From the NCBI RefSeq assembly GCF_036226525.1, contig NZ_CP108487.1, forward strand, positions 3,472,001 to 3,536,000: a stretch of DNA of 64,000 nucleotides, in the 5' to 3' direction. The notes beneath the pieces are model-generated. The model ran no database searches. It was given only the letters and a program-made list of their open reading frames with translations, and had not been told where the DNA came from. Below are positions 32,002 through 41,053 of this stretch, piece after piece. Positions within the stretch are counted from its first letter, which is position 1, and every line of letters starts with the position of its first letter. This DNA comes from Kribbella sp. NBC_01245. Lineage in GTDB: Bacteria; Actinomycetota; Actinomycetes; Propionibacteriales; Kribbellaceae. The position numbers and the translations under genes are program-made.

Positions 32002-32962
32002 CCTTGGTGCTTAGGAGGTCGGTTACGGCGTGGACTGCCTTGAGGGTGGGGGCGGGGGTGGCGGTTAGGTCGGCTAGTTCGACTACGGCGGCGAGGATTA
32101 CGTCTAGTTCTAGGGGTTTGTCTTTTTCTAGGTCTTGGAGCATGGAGGTTTTGTGGGCGCCGACTCGTTGGGCGCCGTCGAGGCGTTTGTCGACGGAGAT
32201 CGCGGGGTGACAGCCGACGGCTGCCGCGATGGCGAGGGTTTCTTCCATCATGAGGCGTACGGTCGCGCGGGTGCCGTGGTGTTTGGCGATCTCGACCATC
32301 GTCGCCCGGGCGAGCGCGCTGATCGGGTTGAACGCGGCGTTGCCGAGCAGCTTGATCCAGATGTCGTTGCGGATATCCGTTTCCACCGGGCATTTGAGGC
32401 CGCCCGCGATCATGGCCGCGCTGAACTCGAGGCACCGGTCGGACGTCGTACCGTCGGGCTCGCCGATCGAGAAGCGGGTGCCTTCGAGGTGACGGATCAG
32501 CCCGGGCCCTTCGATCTCGGTCGAGCAGTAGACGACACAACCGACGGCACGCCGCAGCGGTAGCACCCGGGTGACCTCGCCGGCCGGATCGACCGACTCG
32601 ACGCGGCGGCCTTCGTACGGGCCCTTGAGTCCGTGAAAGTACCACCAGGGGATGCCGTTCTGCGCGGCCACCACCGTCGTACTCTCGTGGAGTAGTGGCT
32701 CGATCAATGGCCCGCAGGAGGCGTACGAGTTGGCCTTCAGGCCGAGGAAGACGAAGTCGACCGGGCCTACCTCGGCCGGGTCGGCCGTCGCCGGGGTCAT
32801 CGCGACGAAGTCACCGCGAGGCGAGAGGACCTTGACGCCATTGGCCTGGATCGCTTCGAGATGGGGGCCTCGGGCAATCAAGTGGACCTCGGTACCACCC
32901 CGGTGCAGGGCCGCTCCGACATAGGCGCCGATCGCGCCCGCACCCAAAACCGCGACTCTCAT
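31988..32962 (-). CDS. PanE/ApbA-family reductase, candidate oxalyl-CoA reductase
   Basis: The 324-aa protein has the ketopantoate-reductase fold: NADP loop RVAVLGAGAIGAYVGAAL, a conserved Lys in GLKANSY near residue 77, and the C-terminal helical domain (DIRNDIWIKLLGNAAFNPIS). AGGAGGTGA fixes the ATG at 32962. It ends the hyi-gcl operon, 12 bases after gcl. In Methylobacterium a PanE-like protein (PanE2) reduces oxalyl-CoA to glyoxylate; the position here after gcl strongly suggests the same role. True ketopantoate reductase is the alternative. Confidence 0.85.
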   Translation of the reverse strand: MRVAVLGAGAIGAYVGAALHRGGTEVHLIARGPHLEAIQANGVKVLSPRGDFVAMTPATADPAEVGPVDFVFLGLKANSYASCGPLIEPLLHESTTVVAAQNGIPWWYFHGLKGPYEGRRVESVDPAGEVTRVLPLRRAVGCVVYCSTEIEGPGLIRHLEGTRFSIGEPDGTTSDRCLEFSAAMIAGGLKCPVETDIRNDIWIKLLGNAAFNPISALARATMVEIAKHHGTRATVRLMMEETLAIAAAVGCHPAISVDKRLDGAQRVGAHKTSMLQDLEKDKPLELDVILAAVVELADLTATPAPTLKAVHAVTDLLSTKVGTA

Positions 32963-32974
32963 GCCGGTCACCTC

Positions 32975-34714
32975 CTAGCCCTTCCCCGAAGTCGACGGCT
33001 CGGCCTCGAACTCGATGACGTTGTCGATCTCCGTGCCCATCGACACGTTCGTGATCCGCTCGAGGATGACCTCGACGATCACCGGCACCTCGAACTCGGC
33101 CATCAGCTTGCGCGCCTCTTCCAGCGCGGGCTGGATACCGTCCGGTTCGAAGACCCGCAACGCCTTGCAGCCAAGGCCTTCCGCGACCTTGACGTGGTCG
33201 ACGCCGTAGCCGCCGACCTCCTCGCTGTTGATGTTCTCGAAGGCCAGTTGCACGCAGAAGTCCATGTCGAACATGCGCTGCGCCTGCCGGATCAACCCGA
33301 GATAGGCGTTGTTCACCACGACATGGATGTAGGGAATGTTGAACTGGGCACCGACCGCGAGCTCCTCGATCAGGAACTGGAAGTCGTAGTCGCCGGACAA
33401 CGCGACCACCGTCGCATCCGGATCGGCGACCGCCACGCCAAGCGCGGCCGGTCCGGTCCAGCCGAGCGGCCCGGCCTGCCCCGCGTTGATCCAGTGCCGC
33501 GGCTTGTAGACGTGCAACATCTGCGCGGCCTGGATCTGGGACAGCCCGATCGTCGAGACGTACCGGGTGTCCGGCCCGAAGACCGTGTTCATCTCCTGGT
33601 AGACCCGCTGCGGCTTGATCGGGATGTTCTCGAAGTCCGTACGTCGCTGCAGGGTCCGCTTGCGCTCGCCACATTCGCCCGACCAGCGCGAGCGGTCCGG
33701 CAACTGTTGCGCGCGAGCCACTTCGAGCAGAACCTCCAGGGCGGCCCTCGCATCGGAGACCACGCCGAGGTCGGGCGCGAACACCCGGCCGATCTGCGTC
33801 GGCTCGACGTCGATGTGGATGAAGGTCCGGCCCTTCGTATAGGTGTCGAGGCCGCCGGTGTGCCGATTGGCCCAGCGGTTCCCGATCCCCAGCACGAGGT
33901 CGGACTCCAGCATGGTCGCGTTGCCGTAGCGCTGCGAGGTCTGCAGCCCGACCATGCCAGCCATCAGCGGATGGTCGTCCGGGATGGTCCCCCAGCCCAT
34001 CAGCGTCGGCACCACCGGGATACCGGTCAGCTCGGCGAACTCCACCAGTAGCTCCGCGGCATCGGCATTGATCACGCCACCGCCGGCCACGATCAATGGC
34101 CGCTCGGCCTCGGCCAGTAGCTGAAGCACCTTCTCGGCCTGCGCTCGGGAAGCGCGTGGTGTTGCCACCGGCAACGGCTCGTACAAGTCCGGGTCGAAGT
34201 CGATCTCCGTGAGCTGTACGTCGAGGGGCAGGTCGACCAGCACCGGGCCGGGTCGTCCCGATCGCATTAACTGGAAGGCTTTCTGGAAAGTACCCGGGAC
34301 CTGCGCGGCTTCCATCACGGTGACGGCCCACTTGGTCACGGGTGCCGCGATCGCCTGGATGTCGACGGCCTGGAAGTCCTCCTTGTGCAGCTTCGCCACC
34401 GGGGCCTGGCCGGTGATGCACAGGATCGGGATCGAGTCGGCCGACGCCGAGTACATCCCGGTGATCATGTCGGTACCGGCCGGGCCGGACGTACCGATGC
34501 AGACGCCGATGTTGCCTGCCTTGGCGCGGGTGTAGCCCTCCGCCATATGGGAAGCGCCTTCGACGTGCCGGGCGAGCACGTGCTTGAGCTCGCCCTGGTC
34601 GCGCATCGCGGAGTAGAACGGGTTGATGGCCGCACCGGGCAGGCCGAACATGTGGGTGATGCCCTCGCGGCGCAGAATCTCCACCGCGGCACGGGCCGCT
34701 GTCATTCGGGGCAT
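32975..34714 (-). CDS. gcl: glyoxylate carboligase (tartronate semialdehyde synthase)
   Basis: The 579-aa ThDP enzyme condenses two glyoxylate to tartronate semialdehyde and CO2. It shows the hallmark of Gcl: Val51 ([14 protein letters not shown]) in place of the catalytic Glu of relatives. The ThDP-binding region is [18 protein letters not shown] to [15 protein letters not shown] lies before the ATG at 34714. Second gene of the hyi operon. Confidence 0.92.
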   Translation of the reverse strand: MPRMTAARAAVEILRREGITHMFGLPGAAINPFYSAMRDQGELKHVLARHVEGASHMAEGYTRAKAGNIGVCIGTSGPAGTDMITGMYSASADSIPILCITGQAPVAKLHKEDFQAVDIQAIAAPVTKWAVTVMEAAQVPGTFQKAFQLMRSGRPGPVLVDLPLDVQLTEIDFDPDLYEPLPVATPRASRAQAEKVLQLLAEAERPLIVAGGGVINADAAELLVEFAELTGIPVVPTLMGWGTIPDDHPLMAGMVGLQTSQRYGNATMLESDLVLGIGNRWANRHTGGLDTYTKGRTFIHIDVEPTQIGRVFAPDLGVVSDARAALEVLLEVARAQQLPDRSRWSGECGERKRTLQRRTDFENIPIKPQRVYQEMNTVFGPDTRYVSTIGLSQIQAAQMLHVYKPRHWINAGQAGPLGWTGPAALGVAVADPDATVVALSGDYDFQFLIEELAVGAQFNIPYIHVVVNNAYLGLIRQAQRMFDMDFCVQLAFENINSEEVGGYGVDHVKVAEGLGCKALRVFEPDGIQPALEEARKLMAEFEVPVIVEVILERITNVSMGTEIDNVIEFEAEPSTSGKG

Positions 34715-34752
34715 GGGCGTGCTCCTTGCAAGGTTCAAGTGCAGCAGATGTT

Positions 34753-35547
34753 TCAGTGCATCCAGCCGAGGCTCTCCAGGGTCGACGCCGTGGACGGTTT
34801 GTACTCCAGCGCGAATCGACCGCGATAACCCGCGGCCTCGAGGTCTTCGAGATGCCGGGCGAGCGGGATCGACCCGGTCCCCGGTTCGTTCCGGCCGGGC
34901 GCGTCCGCGATCTGCACGTGCGCGATCCGGTCGCCGTACGTCGTGATGACCTTGCCGACGTCATCGCCGTTGACCGTCAGGTGGTAGAGATCCGCCAGTA
35001 GGCCGAGGTTCGTGACCCCGGTCCGCTCGACGTTGGTGATCACGTCGACCACATCCGCCGCGGTCAGCAGTGGATAACGGTCCGCCCCGCTGAGCGGTTC
35101 GACCAGTACCGTGCCGTCGATCGGGCGTAACGCCGCGGCCGCGAGGGCGAGATTCTCGATCGCGAGCTCGTCCTGCGCGGCCGGGTGCACGCCTTCGATC
35201 CTGTTGCCGTACAACGCGTTGAACGCCCGGCATCCCGTCCGCTCGGCGATGCCGAGGACCACCGCGAGATTGTCGCGGAACTCCAGCGAACGGGCCGGCC
35301 AGGAGGCCAGACCCCGATCACCGGCGGCCATATCCCCGGCGGCGAAGTTCAGCCCGATCAGGCTGACTCCGGCATCCGCCAGGGCGCGTTCGAACCGGTC
35401 GACCTCGCCATCTTCGGGCACGGCCGATTCGAATGGCCACCAGAACTCCACCTCCTCGAACCCAGCAGCACGCGCGGCCGCCGATCTCTCGTAAAGGGGA
35501 AGCTCGGTGAACAAGATCGAGCAGTTGACGGCAAAGCGCAGCGACAT
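34753..35547 (-). CDS. hyi: hydroxypyruvate isomerase
   Basis: The 264-aa protein is a TIM-barrel of the xylose-isomerase-like class, with [21 protein letters not shown] near the start, a metal-site Glu in TVLVEPLSG, Asp/His in [14 protein letters not shown] and Glu in FALEYKPS. It interconverts hydroxypyruvate and tartronate semialdehyde. It heads the hyi-gcl-panE operon, whose motif site lies 26 bases before the ATG. Confidence 0.9.
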   Translation of the reverse strand: MSLRFAVNCSILFTELPLYERSAAARAAGFEEVEFWWPFESAVPEDGEVDRFERALADAGVSLIGLNFAAGDMAAGDRGLASWPARSLEFRDNLAVVLGIAERTGCRAFNALYGNRIEGVHPAAQDELAIENLALAAAALRPIDGTVLVEPLSGADRYPLLTAADVVDVITNVERTGVTNLGLLADLYHLTVNGDDVGKVITTYGDRIAHVQIADAPGRNEPGTGSIPLARHLEDLEAAGYRGRFALEYKPSTASTLESLGWMH

Positions 35548-35572
35548 CTGTCCCACCTTCCGGAGGGGCTCG

Positions 35573-35587
35573 GTATACGGGATACAG
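35573..35587. promoter_or_regulatory. oxalate-module motif site 5 (hyi operon)
   Basis: GTATACGGGATACAG fits the shared pattern. It lies 26 bases upstream of the hyi ATG. It ties this operon to the oxc, transporter and sucC-like units. Confidence 0.6.
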
Positions 35588-35844
35588 TAGGCCGCACCCC
35601 CACCCCGGTCAACCCTCCACCCCACGTCCTGACATGCCTCGGCATTGGGCAAGCGCCTTCCAGGATTGGGTGATGGGGCCGCGCGCTGACCAACGGAGGG
35701 CGGGTGAGTGAACGAGAAGTGGCGCCGAAACATTGCGTGGAATGGTTCGTTAAAGGGCTGTAATGCGCAGGTGTTGACAGTGCGGCGGGGGTGCGGTGTG
35801 CTGGCGGGCGTTGTTTCGAGTCCGTCCGCCCCGGAGGAGAAATC

Positions 35845-38202
35845 GTGAAGCGTCGTGATCTGCTGCGTGCGTCCGCTGCCGTTGCAGGGTTCAGCTTGTT
35901 GCCCATCAATTTGCGTAATGCGCTCGCGTTACCGGCACCGACCGGTGGTGGGCTGGAGATGATCGAGCACGTCGTCATCTTCATGCAGGAGAATCGCTCG
36001 TTCGACCACTACTACGGCAGCCTTCGGGGAGTTCGTGGGTTCAGCGATCCGACGGCTATCGGGTTGTCGAGCGGCCGGTCCGTGTTCCACCAGCCGACTG
36101 GCAATGGCAGTGGCTATGTCCTGCCATACCAAGTGGCCGACCAGTTCATGGCCGGCACTCCGCACGGCTGGGGTGACAGCCATGCCGCGTGGAACAACGG
36201 CCGCAACGACCAGTGGGTGCCGTACAAGACAGTGCGCACTATGACGCACCTGCGCCGCGAGAGCCTTCCCTTCTACTACGCCCTCGCCGACGCGTTCACC
36301 CTGTGCGACGCGTACCACTGCTCAGAGGCCGGCCCGACGAACCCGAACCGGATGTACATGTTCACCGGCACGATCGGCTACGAACCCGGTACGACGAACA
36401 GGGCCATCGGCAACGACAGCTGGGACAACCCGACGCACACCGGCTACACCTGGACGACGTACGCCGAGCGGTTGCAGCAGGCCGGCCGGAGCTATCGCGT
36501 CTACCAGGAGTGGGACAACTACGGCGACAACTCGCTGGAGTACTTCACCACTTATATGGACGTCGCGAAGAAGGCGCTCGCGTACACCGGCCATGCCAAG
36601 CTCTACTCGTTCTACTACGCGATCGAGAAGGCCACGCCCGCGGACCAGCAGACGATGCTCGCGAATCTGGCCAAGGGTGTCGCCACGCTGACTCCCGAAG
36701 AGCGGACCATGTACGACGGTGGGCTGCGGCGGGAACGGCCGGGCCAACTGGCGAGCGCCTTCAAGGCCGACGTCGACGCGGGCCGGTTGCCTGCGGTGTC
36801 GTACGTCGTGGCGCCCGAGGACCAGAGCGAGCACCCGGACTGGGGACCGAATACCGGCGCCGAGCTGGTGAAGCGAGTGCTCGACGCGATCGCGGCCAAG
36901 CCGGAGGTGTGGAACAAGACCCTGGTGCTGCTCAACTACGACGAGAATGACGGGTTCTTCGACCACCTCCCCGCGCCCGCGCCGCCGCTGAGCACGAACG
37001 ACGGCCTGAGCACGGCGCCGATCACGGACGAGGTGACGCTGAACGCGCCGATCGGCCTGGGCGCGCGGGTGCCGATGATGGTGGTGTCGCCGTGGAGCCG
37101 CGGCGGCAACGTCTGCTCGGAGGTCTTCGATCACACCTCGGTGGTCCGCTTCCTGGAGCAATGGACCGGAATCGCCGAGCCGAACATCTCGCCCTGGCGC
37201 CGGGCCGTCTGCGGCGATCTGACCAGTGCTCTCGACCTGACCACGGCCGTGGTGACCTATCCGAACCTGCCGACGCCCGTCCCGACGAGTGGTCCGTGGA
37301 GTACCAAACCGACGCCGCCGAATCCGCAGGTCTTCCCGCTGCACGAGCCCGGCGTACGGCCGGCGCGTCCGCTGCCGTACAACCTGACTGTGTCGAGCCG
37401 GGTGACGCAGGAGCGGTTCTGGATCGACTTCCGGAACGACGGTATGGCGGGCGCGCACTTCTTCGTACACGCGACGGGCGCTCGCACCGACGGCCCGTGG
37501 CGGTACACGGTCGAGGCCGGCAAGACGCTGACCGACTACTGGATCGCCGGTACGCCGACGGGCGCGTACGACTTGACGGTGACCGGGGCGAACGGCTTCC
37601 TCCGGCGCTTCGCGGGCAATCGCATCACCACCGGCAAGGCGAATCCCGAGGCCACGCTGCGCTACGCCCCCGCGGATAATCAGGTCTGGGTCAGGTTCGC
37701 CAACCAGGGCAGCGTCGCGTGCACCTTCACCGCCCGGGTGAACAACCGCGCGGGCGGGCCGTGGACGTACACGGTCCAGCCGGGTGGTTCGGTCGAGGAC
37801 TTCTTCAACGTCGGCGGAACCTACGGCTGGTACGACGTGACCCTGACGACCGACGGCGGGTTTGTCCGCCGATTCGCCGGTCATGTCGAGAAAGGGGCCC
37901 AGAGCAACAGTGATCCCGTGATGGGGTCCGGCGCTCTGCCCAGTACCGTGAAAAGCTCGGCGGATAAGGAGATCCAGCTTTCACTCGGCACCTCCCGCAC
38001 CATCACCGGCGTGCGCTTCACGCCTCGGGTGGCCGGCCAGTTCGAGCTGTTCCTCAGCAATGACGGCATCACGTGGGGCTCACCTGTTGCCGTCAGCAAC
38101 AGTCAACCGCTTCGCTGCTGGCCGGCCAAGGCGCAGTACGTCCGGGTGCGCGCGTCCACGGGCGGCCAGCAACCGTGGGCCGTCACGCCTCTGGGCTGGT
38201 AG
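35845..38202 (+). CDS. secreted phospholipase C (alkaline-phosphatase superfamily)
   Basis: The 785-aa protein begins with a Tat signal (MKRRDLLRASAAVAGFS) and the ENRSFDHYYG motif near residue 48 that marks bacterial non-hemolytic phospholipase C. The catalytic domain runs to about residue 480 (LVLLNYDENDGFFDH). Two similar repeat domains (from about 511 and 608) and a discoidin-like C-terminal region (685 on) follow, typical of membrane-binding tails. It hydrolyses phospholipids outside the cell. GGAGGAG precedes the GTG start. TTGACA at 35774 may be a -35 box, with a poor -10. Confidence 0.9.
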   Translation: MKRRDLLRASAAVAGFSLLPINLRNALALPAPTGGGLEMIEHVVIFMQENRSFDHYYGSLRGVRGFSDPTAIGLSSGRSVFHQPTGNGSGYVLPYQVADQFMAGTPHGWGDSHAAWNNGRNDQWVPYKTVRTMTHLRRESLPFYYALADAFTLCDAYHCSEAGPTNPNRMYMFTGTIGYEPGTTNRAIGNDSWDNPTHTGYTWTTYAERLQQAGRSYRVYQEWDNYGDNSLEYFTTYMDVAKKALAYTGHAKLYSFYYAIEKATPADQQTMLANLAKGVATLTPEERTMYDGGLRRERPGQLASAFKADVDAGRLPAVSYVVAPEDQSEHPDWGPNTGAELVKRVLDAIAAKPEVWNKTLVLLNYDENDGFFDHLPAPAPPLSTNDGLSTAPITDEVTLNAPIGLGARVPMMVVSPWSRGGNVCSEVFDHTSVVRFLEQWTGIAEPNISPWRRAVCGDLTSALDLTTAVVTYPNLPTPVPTSGPWSTKPTPPNPQVFPLHEPGVRPARPLPYNLTVSSRVTQERFWIDFRNDGMAGAHFFVHATGARTDGPWRYTVEAGKTLTDYWIAGTPTGAYDLTVTGANGFLRRFAGNRITTGKANPEATLRYAPADNQVWVRFANQGSVACTFTARVNNRAGGPWTYTVQPGGSVEDFFNVGGTYGWYDVTLTTDGGFVRRFAGHVEKGAQSNSDPVMGSGALPSTVKSSADKEIQLSLGTSRTITGVRFTPRVAGQFELFLSNDGITWGSPVAVSNSQPLRCWPAKAQYVRVRASTGGQQPWAVTPLGW

Positions 38203-38217
38203 GCCTCTGGTTGGTAA

Positions 38218-39579
38218 CTACGCCGACGCCGCGGCGGTGATCGCCTCGACCGAGAGGTCGACGTCCGCCGCCGTGGTGAGGTAGTTCGAGACGGAGATCC
38301 GCATGTACCGGCGGCCGTGCCACGTCGTACCGCCCATCCAGCAAACGCCACCACGCTGGACAGCCTCGATCACCCGGTCGGTCGTGGCGTCATCGCCGTA
38401 CGACACCAGGACTTGATTGAGTACGACGTCGTTGCCGATCTCGAACCCAGCTGCCGCGAGCTGGTCCGCGAACCGGCGGGCCAGTTCGCAGCAGCGGTCC
38501 ACCAACTCCGTGACGCCGTCGCGGCCGAGCTCCTGCAGACCCGCCCAAACCGCGAGACCACGGGCGCGACGCGACGACTCGGGCGTGAAGTCGCCCAGCT
38601 CGTACACGTCGCCCGCTCCGACCAGGTACGGCGCCCGGTACGACATCGCCGCCGCGTGCGAGGTCGGGTGTGCGCAGAACGCGAACCCACTGTCGTACGG
38701 CAAGTTGAGCCACTTATGCCCGTCGCAACTCCACGAGTCGGCGCCTTCGAGCCCTTTCACGAGGTGTTTCGTCCGTGGGCTGGCGGCCGCCCAGAGACCG
38801 AACGCGCCGTCGATATGGGTCCAGCCGCCGTACGCACGGACCAGCGCGATGGCGGCTTCGAGTGGATCGACAGCACCGGTGTTGACGTTGCCCGCCTGCA
38901 GGCAGACGATCAGCGGGCCTTTGTTGCCTGGGTCAAGCTTTTGGCTCAGATCCTCGATATCCAAGGCGCCTTGGGCATCGGTCCGGACCGGTGTGATCGC
39001 CTCGGTGCCGAATCCAAGCAGGCGCAGAGAGCGATCGATGGTGCCGTGACGTTCCTCGCTTGCCAGGATCCGCACGCGCGGCGCGCCGGCGAGGCCGAGG
39101 CGTTCGACGTCCCAGCCGGCTTGCGCGAGGACGTGGTTCCGCGCTGCCGCGAGGCCGACCGTGTTGCCAGCCTGGGCGCCGGTGACGAATCCGGTCGAGG
39201 CTGTGGCCGGGATGCCCAGCACGTCCTTCAGCCAAGTGCCGGCCGTCTCTTCGGCCGCGGCGGCGGTTGGCGACAGGACGCCGTTCCAGCCGTTCTGGTC
39301 CCAACCGGTCGCGACGATCTCGGCAGCTGTTGCCGAGGGCAAGGATCCACCGTTGACGAAGCCGAAGTACCTTGGCCCGGCGCTGGCGACCAACCCGCCA
39401 TCCGCTGCCTCAACCAGATCAGCCAGTACGTCGGAAGCAGGCCGCCCCGCCGCACCCAGCGGCCTCGCGAACCCAGCCTTGAGCTCGGCGCCCGACAACC
39501 GCGCCCGAACCGGCCGATCCGTCAACGAAGCCCGGTAGTCGGCGGCATGCGCGGCAGCAACTCGCAACAAGTGCTCCAT
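38218..39579 (-). CDS. PLP-dependent decarboxylase (aromatic-amino-acid decarboxylase family)
   Basis: The 453-aa protein matches group II PLP decarboxylases. Lys289 in DGHKWLN binds PLP, Asp257 in THIDGAFGLW supports it, and YFGFVNGGSLPSATAAEIVA is the substrate-side segment. Members act on tyrosine, tryptophan, glutamate or related amino acids; the substrate cannot be set here. It is alone on this strand. The family A repeat lies before its start. Confidence 0.88.
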   Translation of the reverse strand: MEHLLRVAAAHAADYRASLTDRPVRARLSGAELKAGFARPLGAAGRPASDVLADLVEAADGGLVASAGPRYFGFVNGGSLPSATAAEIVATGWDQNGWNGVLSPTAAAAEETAGTWLKDVLGIPATASTGFVTGAQAGNTVGLAAARNHVLAQAGWDVERLGLAGAPRVRILASEERHGTIDRSLRLLGFGTEAITPVRTDAQGALDIEDLSQKLDPGNKGPLIVCLQAGNVNTGAVDPLEAAIALVRAYGGWTHIDGAFGLWAAASPRTKHLVKGLEGADSWSCDGHKWLNLPYDSGFAFCAHPTSHAAAMSYRAPYLVGAGDVYELGDFTPESSRRARGLAVWAGLQELGRDGVTELVDRCCELARRFADQLAAAGFEIGNDVVLNQVLVSYGDDATTDRVIEAVQRGGVCWMGGTTWHGRRYMRISVSNYLTTAADVDLSVEAITAAASA

Positions 39580-39598
39580 GACCCGACTCTACCGAGGA

Positions 39599-39702
39599 CC
39601 TTCTTTTGCGTTCATTCGTCGGAATCCGCCCTCCAGCCGAGCGGACATGTGCGGGTCCGCGGCGGGAGAGGGCGGATTCCGACGAATGAACGCAAAAGAA
39701 GG
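39599..39702. repeat. long inverted repeat, family A copy 3 (35-bp perfect arms)
   Basis: Arms at 39599-39633 and 39668-39702 are exact complements around a 34-base loop holding its own GCGGAC/GTCCGC stem. The arm begins CTTTTGCGTTCATTCGTCG as in copy 1 but carries the GGAATC variant of copy 2. It ends three bases from the stop of the gene at 39706. Confidence 0.92.
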
Positions 39703-39705
39703 GGC

Positions 39706-40764
39706 CTAGCGGACGGTGAAGGATTTGGTGTCGCGGGTGGTGAGGGCGCCGTCGTGGGCGGAGTATTCGGTGCATTCGATGAGGTAGTCGCCGGGCGGCA
39801 GGCGGGTGGTGAACTCGAACGGGCGCAGGGTGGCGGGGTCGTCGCCGCTGAGGACCATGGCGGCGTTCCGGTCGACGGTTTTGCCGGTGCGGGTGTTCCA
39901 GATCCGGTAGGTGACGTTGCCCTCGAAGGTCATCGCGAGTCCCGTGATCTTCACCGAACCGGCTGCGGCGATGGTCGCGTTCTCGGTCGGGCTGGTGATC
40001 CAGACCGGCGCGAGGATCTTGGCCGCGGGCAGCGCCTTGCTGTCCAGCGCCCCGCTCCGGATGCCGAGCGCCTTGCCCTGCAGGGTGATCCGGACCGGGA
40101 GTTGCTGCGCAAACGCACTCTGGACCGTGTAGACGAGCTGCTGCATGGCCGCGTCGCTCAGCCAGTCATCCCCTGAGGCCTGCGAGGTCTGCGAGGCCCG
40201 TGGGGTCTGCGAGGTGTTCGGCAGCGAGGCGAAGTCGACCACGATCACGCCGTTGGTCTCGCTCACCGAGGACACCTTCGCGCCGGTCCAGCCGGAGAAG
40301 TAGTCCGGATCGGGCACCTTGCCGGTCAGCCTGCGGACGGCCTGGACCGCCGCGAGACCGGTGAAGGACTCGACCGTGCGGTACAGCCTCGGGGTCTTCG
40401 AGCCGGGTTGATACCCAAGCCAATAGACCGAGAACTTGGCAACCGGCTTGCTCACTCCCCTGGACGGCTGGGACTCGCCACGCACGGAAGCACCAGCCGC
40501 CTCCGGCACCGGCACGACCACGCCGGACTGCTGCACGGCCCCGGGCAGCATCGTGAACAACCCGATGGTGGCCGCCGTACCGATGACCGCGGCCCCGATC
40601 GTCGTCCGCAACCACGGCCGGTGGCGAGCCTCGTCAGGTTCTTCACCAGCCCGGATCCGCGCCTGGATCGCCTCCAGCCCTTGCCGCGGCTGCTCGCCGA
40701 ACTCCGCCTCACGCCACAGCGATACCCGGATCACGTCATCGAGCGACTCTTCGTCGTCGCTCAT
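39706..40764 (-). CDS. GerMN-domain membrane-anchored protein
   Basis: The 352-aa protein has a short cytoplasmic start, one membrane segment (TIGAAVIGTAATIGLFTML), a GerMN-type domain at about residues 105-240 (RTVESFTGLAAVQAVRRL, VIVVDFASLP, QQLVYTVQSAF) and a C-terminal immunoglobulin-like (Gmad2-type) domain (VWITSPTENATIAAAGSVKI). Such proteins sit on the outer face and bind cell-wall or nearby proteins in Gram-positive bacteria. The N-terminus (EESLDDVIRVSLWREAEF) resembles that of sigma-partner proteins, but no sigma gene is adjacent. Role unknown. Confidence 0.75.
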   Translation of the reverse strand: MSDDEESLDDVIRVSLWREAEFGEQPRQGLEAIQARIRAGEEPDEARHRPWLRTTIGAAVIGTAATIGLFTMLPGAVQQSGVVVPVPEAAGASVRGESQPSRGVSKPVAKFSVYWLGYQPGSKTPRLYRTVESFTGLAAVQAVRRLTGKVPDPDYFSGWTGAKVSSVSETNGVIVVDFASLPNTSQTPRASQTSQASGDDWLSDAAMQQLVYTVQSAFAQQLPVRITLQGKALGIRSGALDSKALPAAKILAPVWITSPTENATIAAAGSVKITGLAMTFEGNVTYRIWNTRTGKTVDRNAAMVLSGDDPATLRPFEFTTRLPPGDYLIECTEYSAHDGALTTRDTKSFTVR

Positions 40765-41053
40765 GACGCACCCGTTTCCCGGTATCCCGCGGAGAGTTCC
40801 GCTAAAACCTGCACGTACTTTGACGCCGAACCAGCCCGTCCGGTTGGCGCGCCCTCCTACTAAAGGACGAGCCGGTCCCCCAACCTCGAGCCGGACAGCG
40901 TTGTCACATCCGACCATTGCGCCAACTCATTCCGTGCGTTAGTGCGTGAAAAGCGCAGATTTCGTGCACTCACGGCCTTGCGTCCCAGTGCGTAGACGGG
41001 AAAGACTTCCGAAGGTCATCCGATCACTGGTCGCGCCCTGGAGGTATCCGCCC

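Noticed and set aside
35588..35844. PHO box upstream of the phospholipase C gene
   Set aside because: No pair of GTTCACC-like direct repeats with 11-bp spacing is present.
31661..39702. Family A hairpins as ordinary intrinsic terminators
   Set aside because: Arms of 32-35 bp, loops above 30 bases and no T-run do not fit, and copy 1 is about 100 bases past a stop codon.
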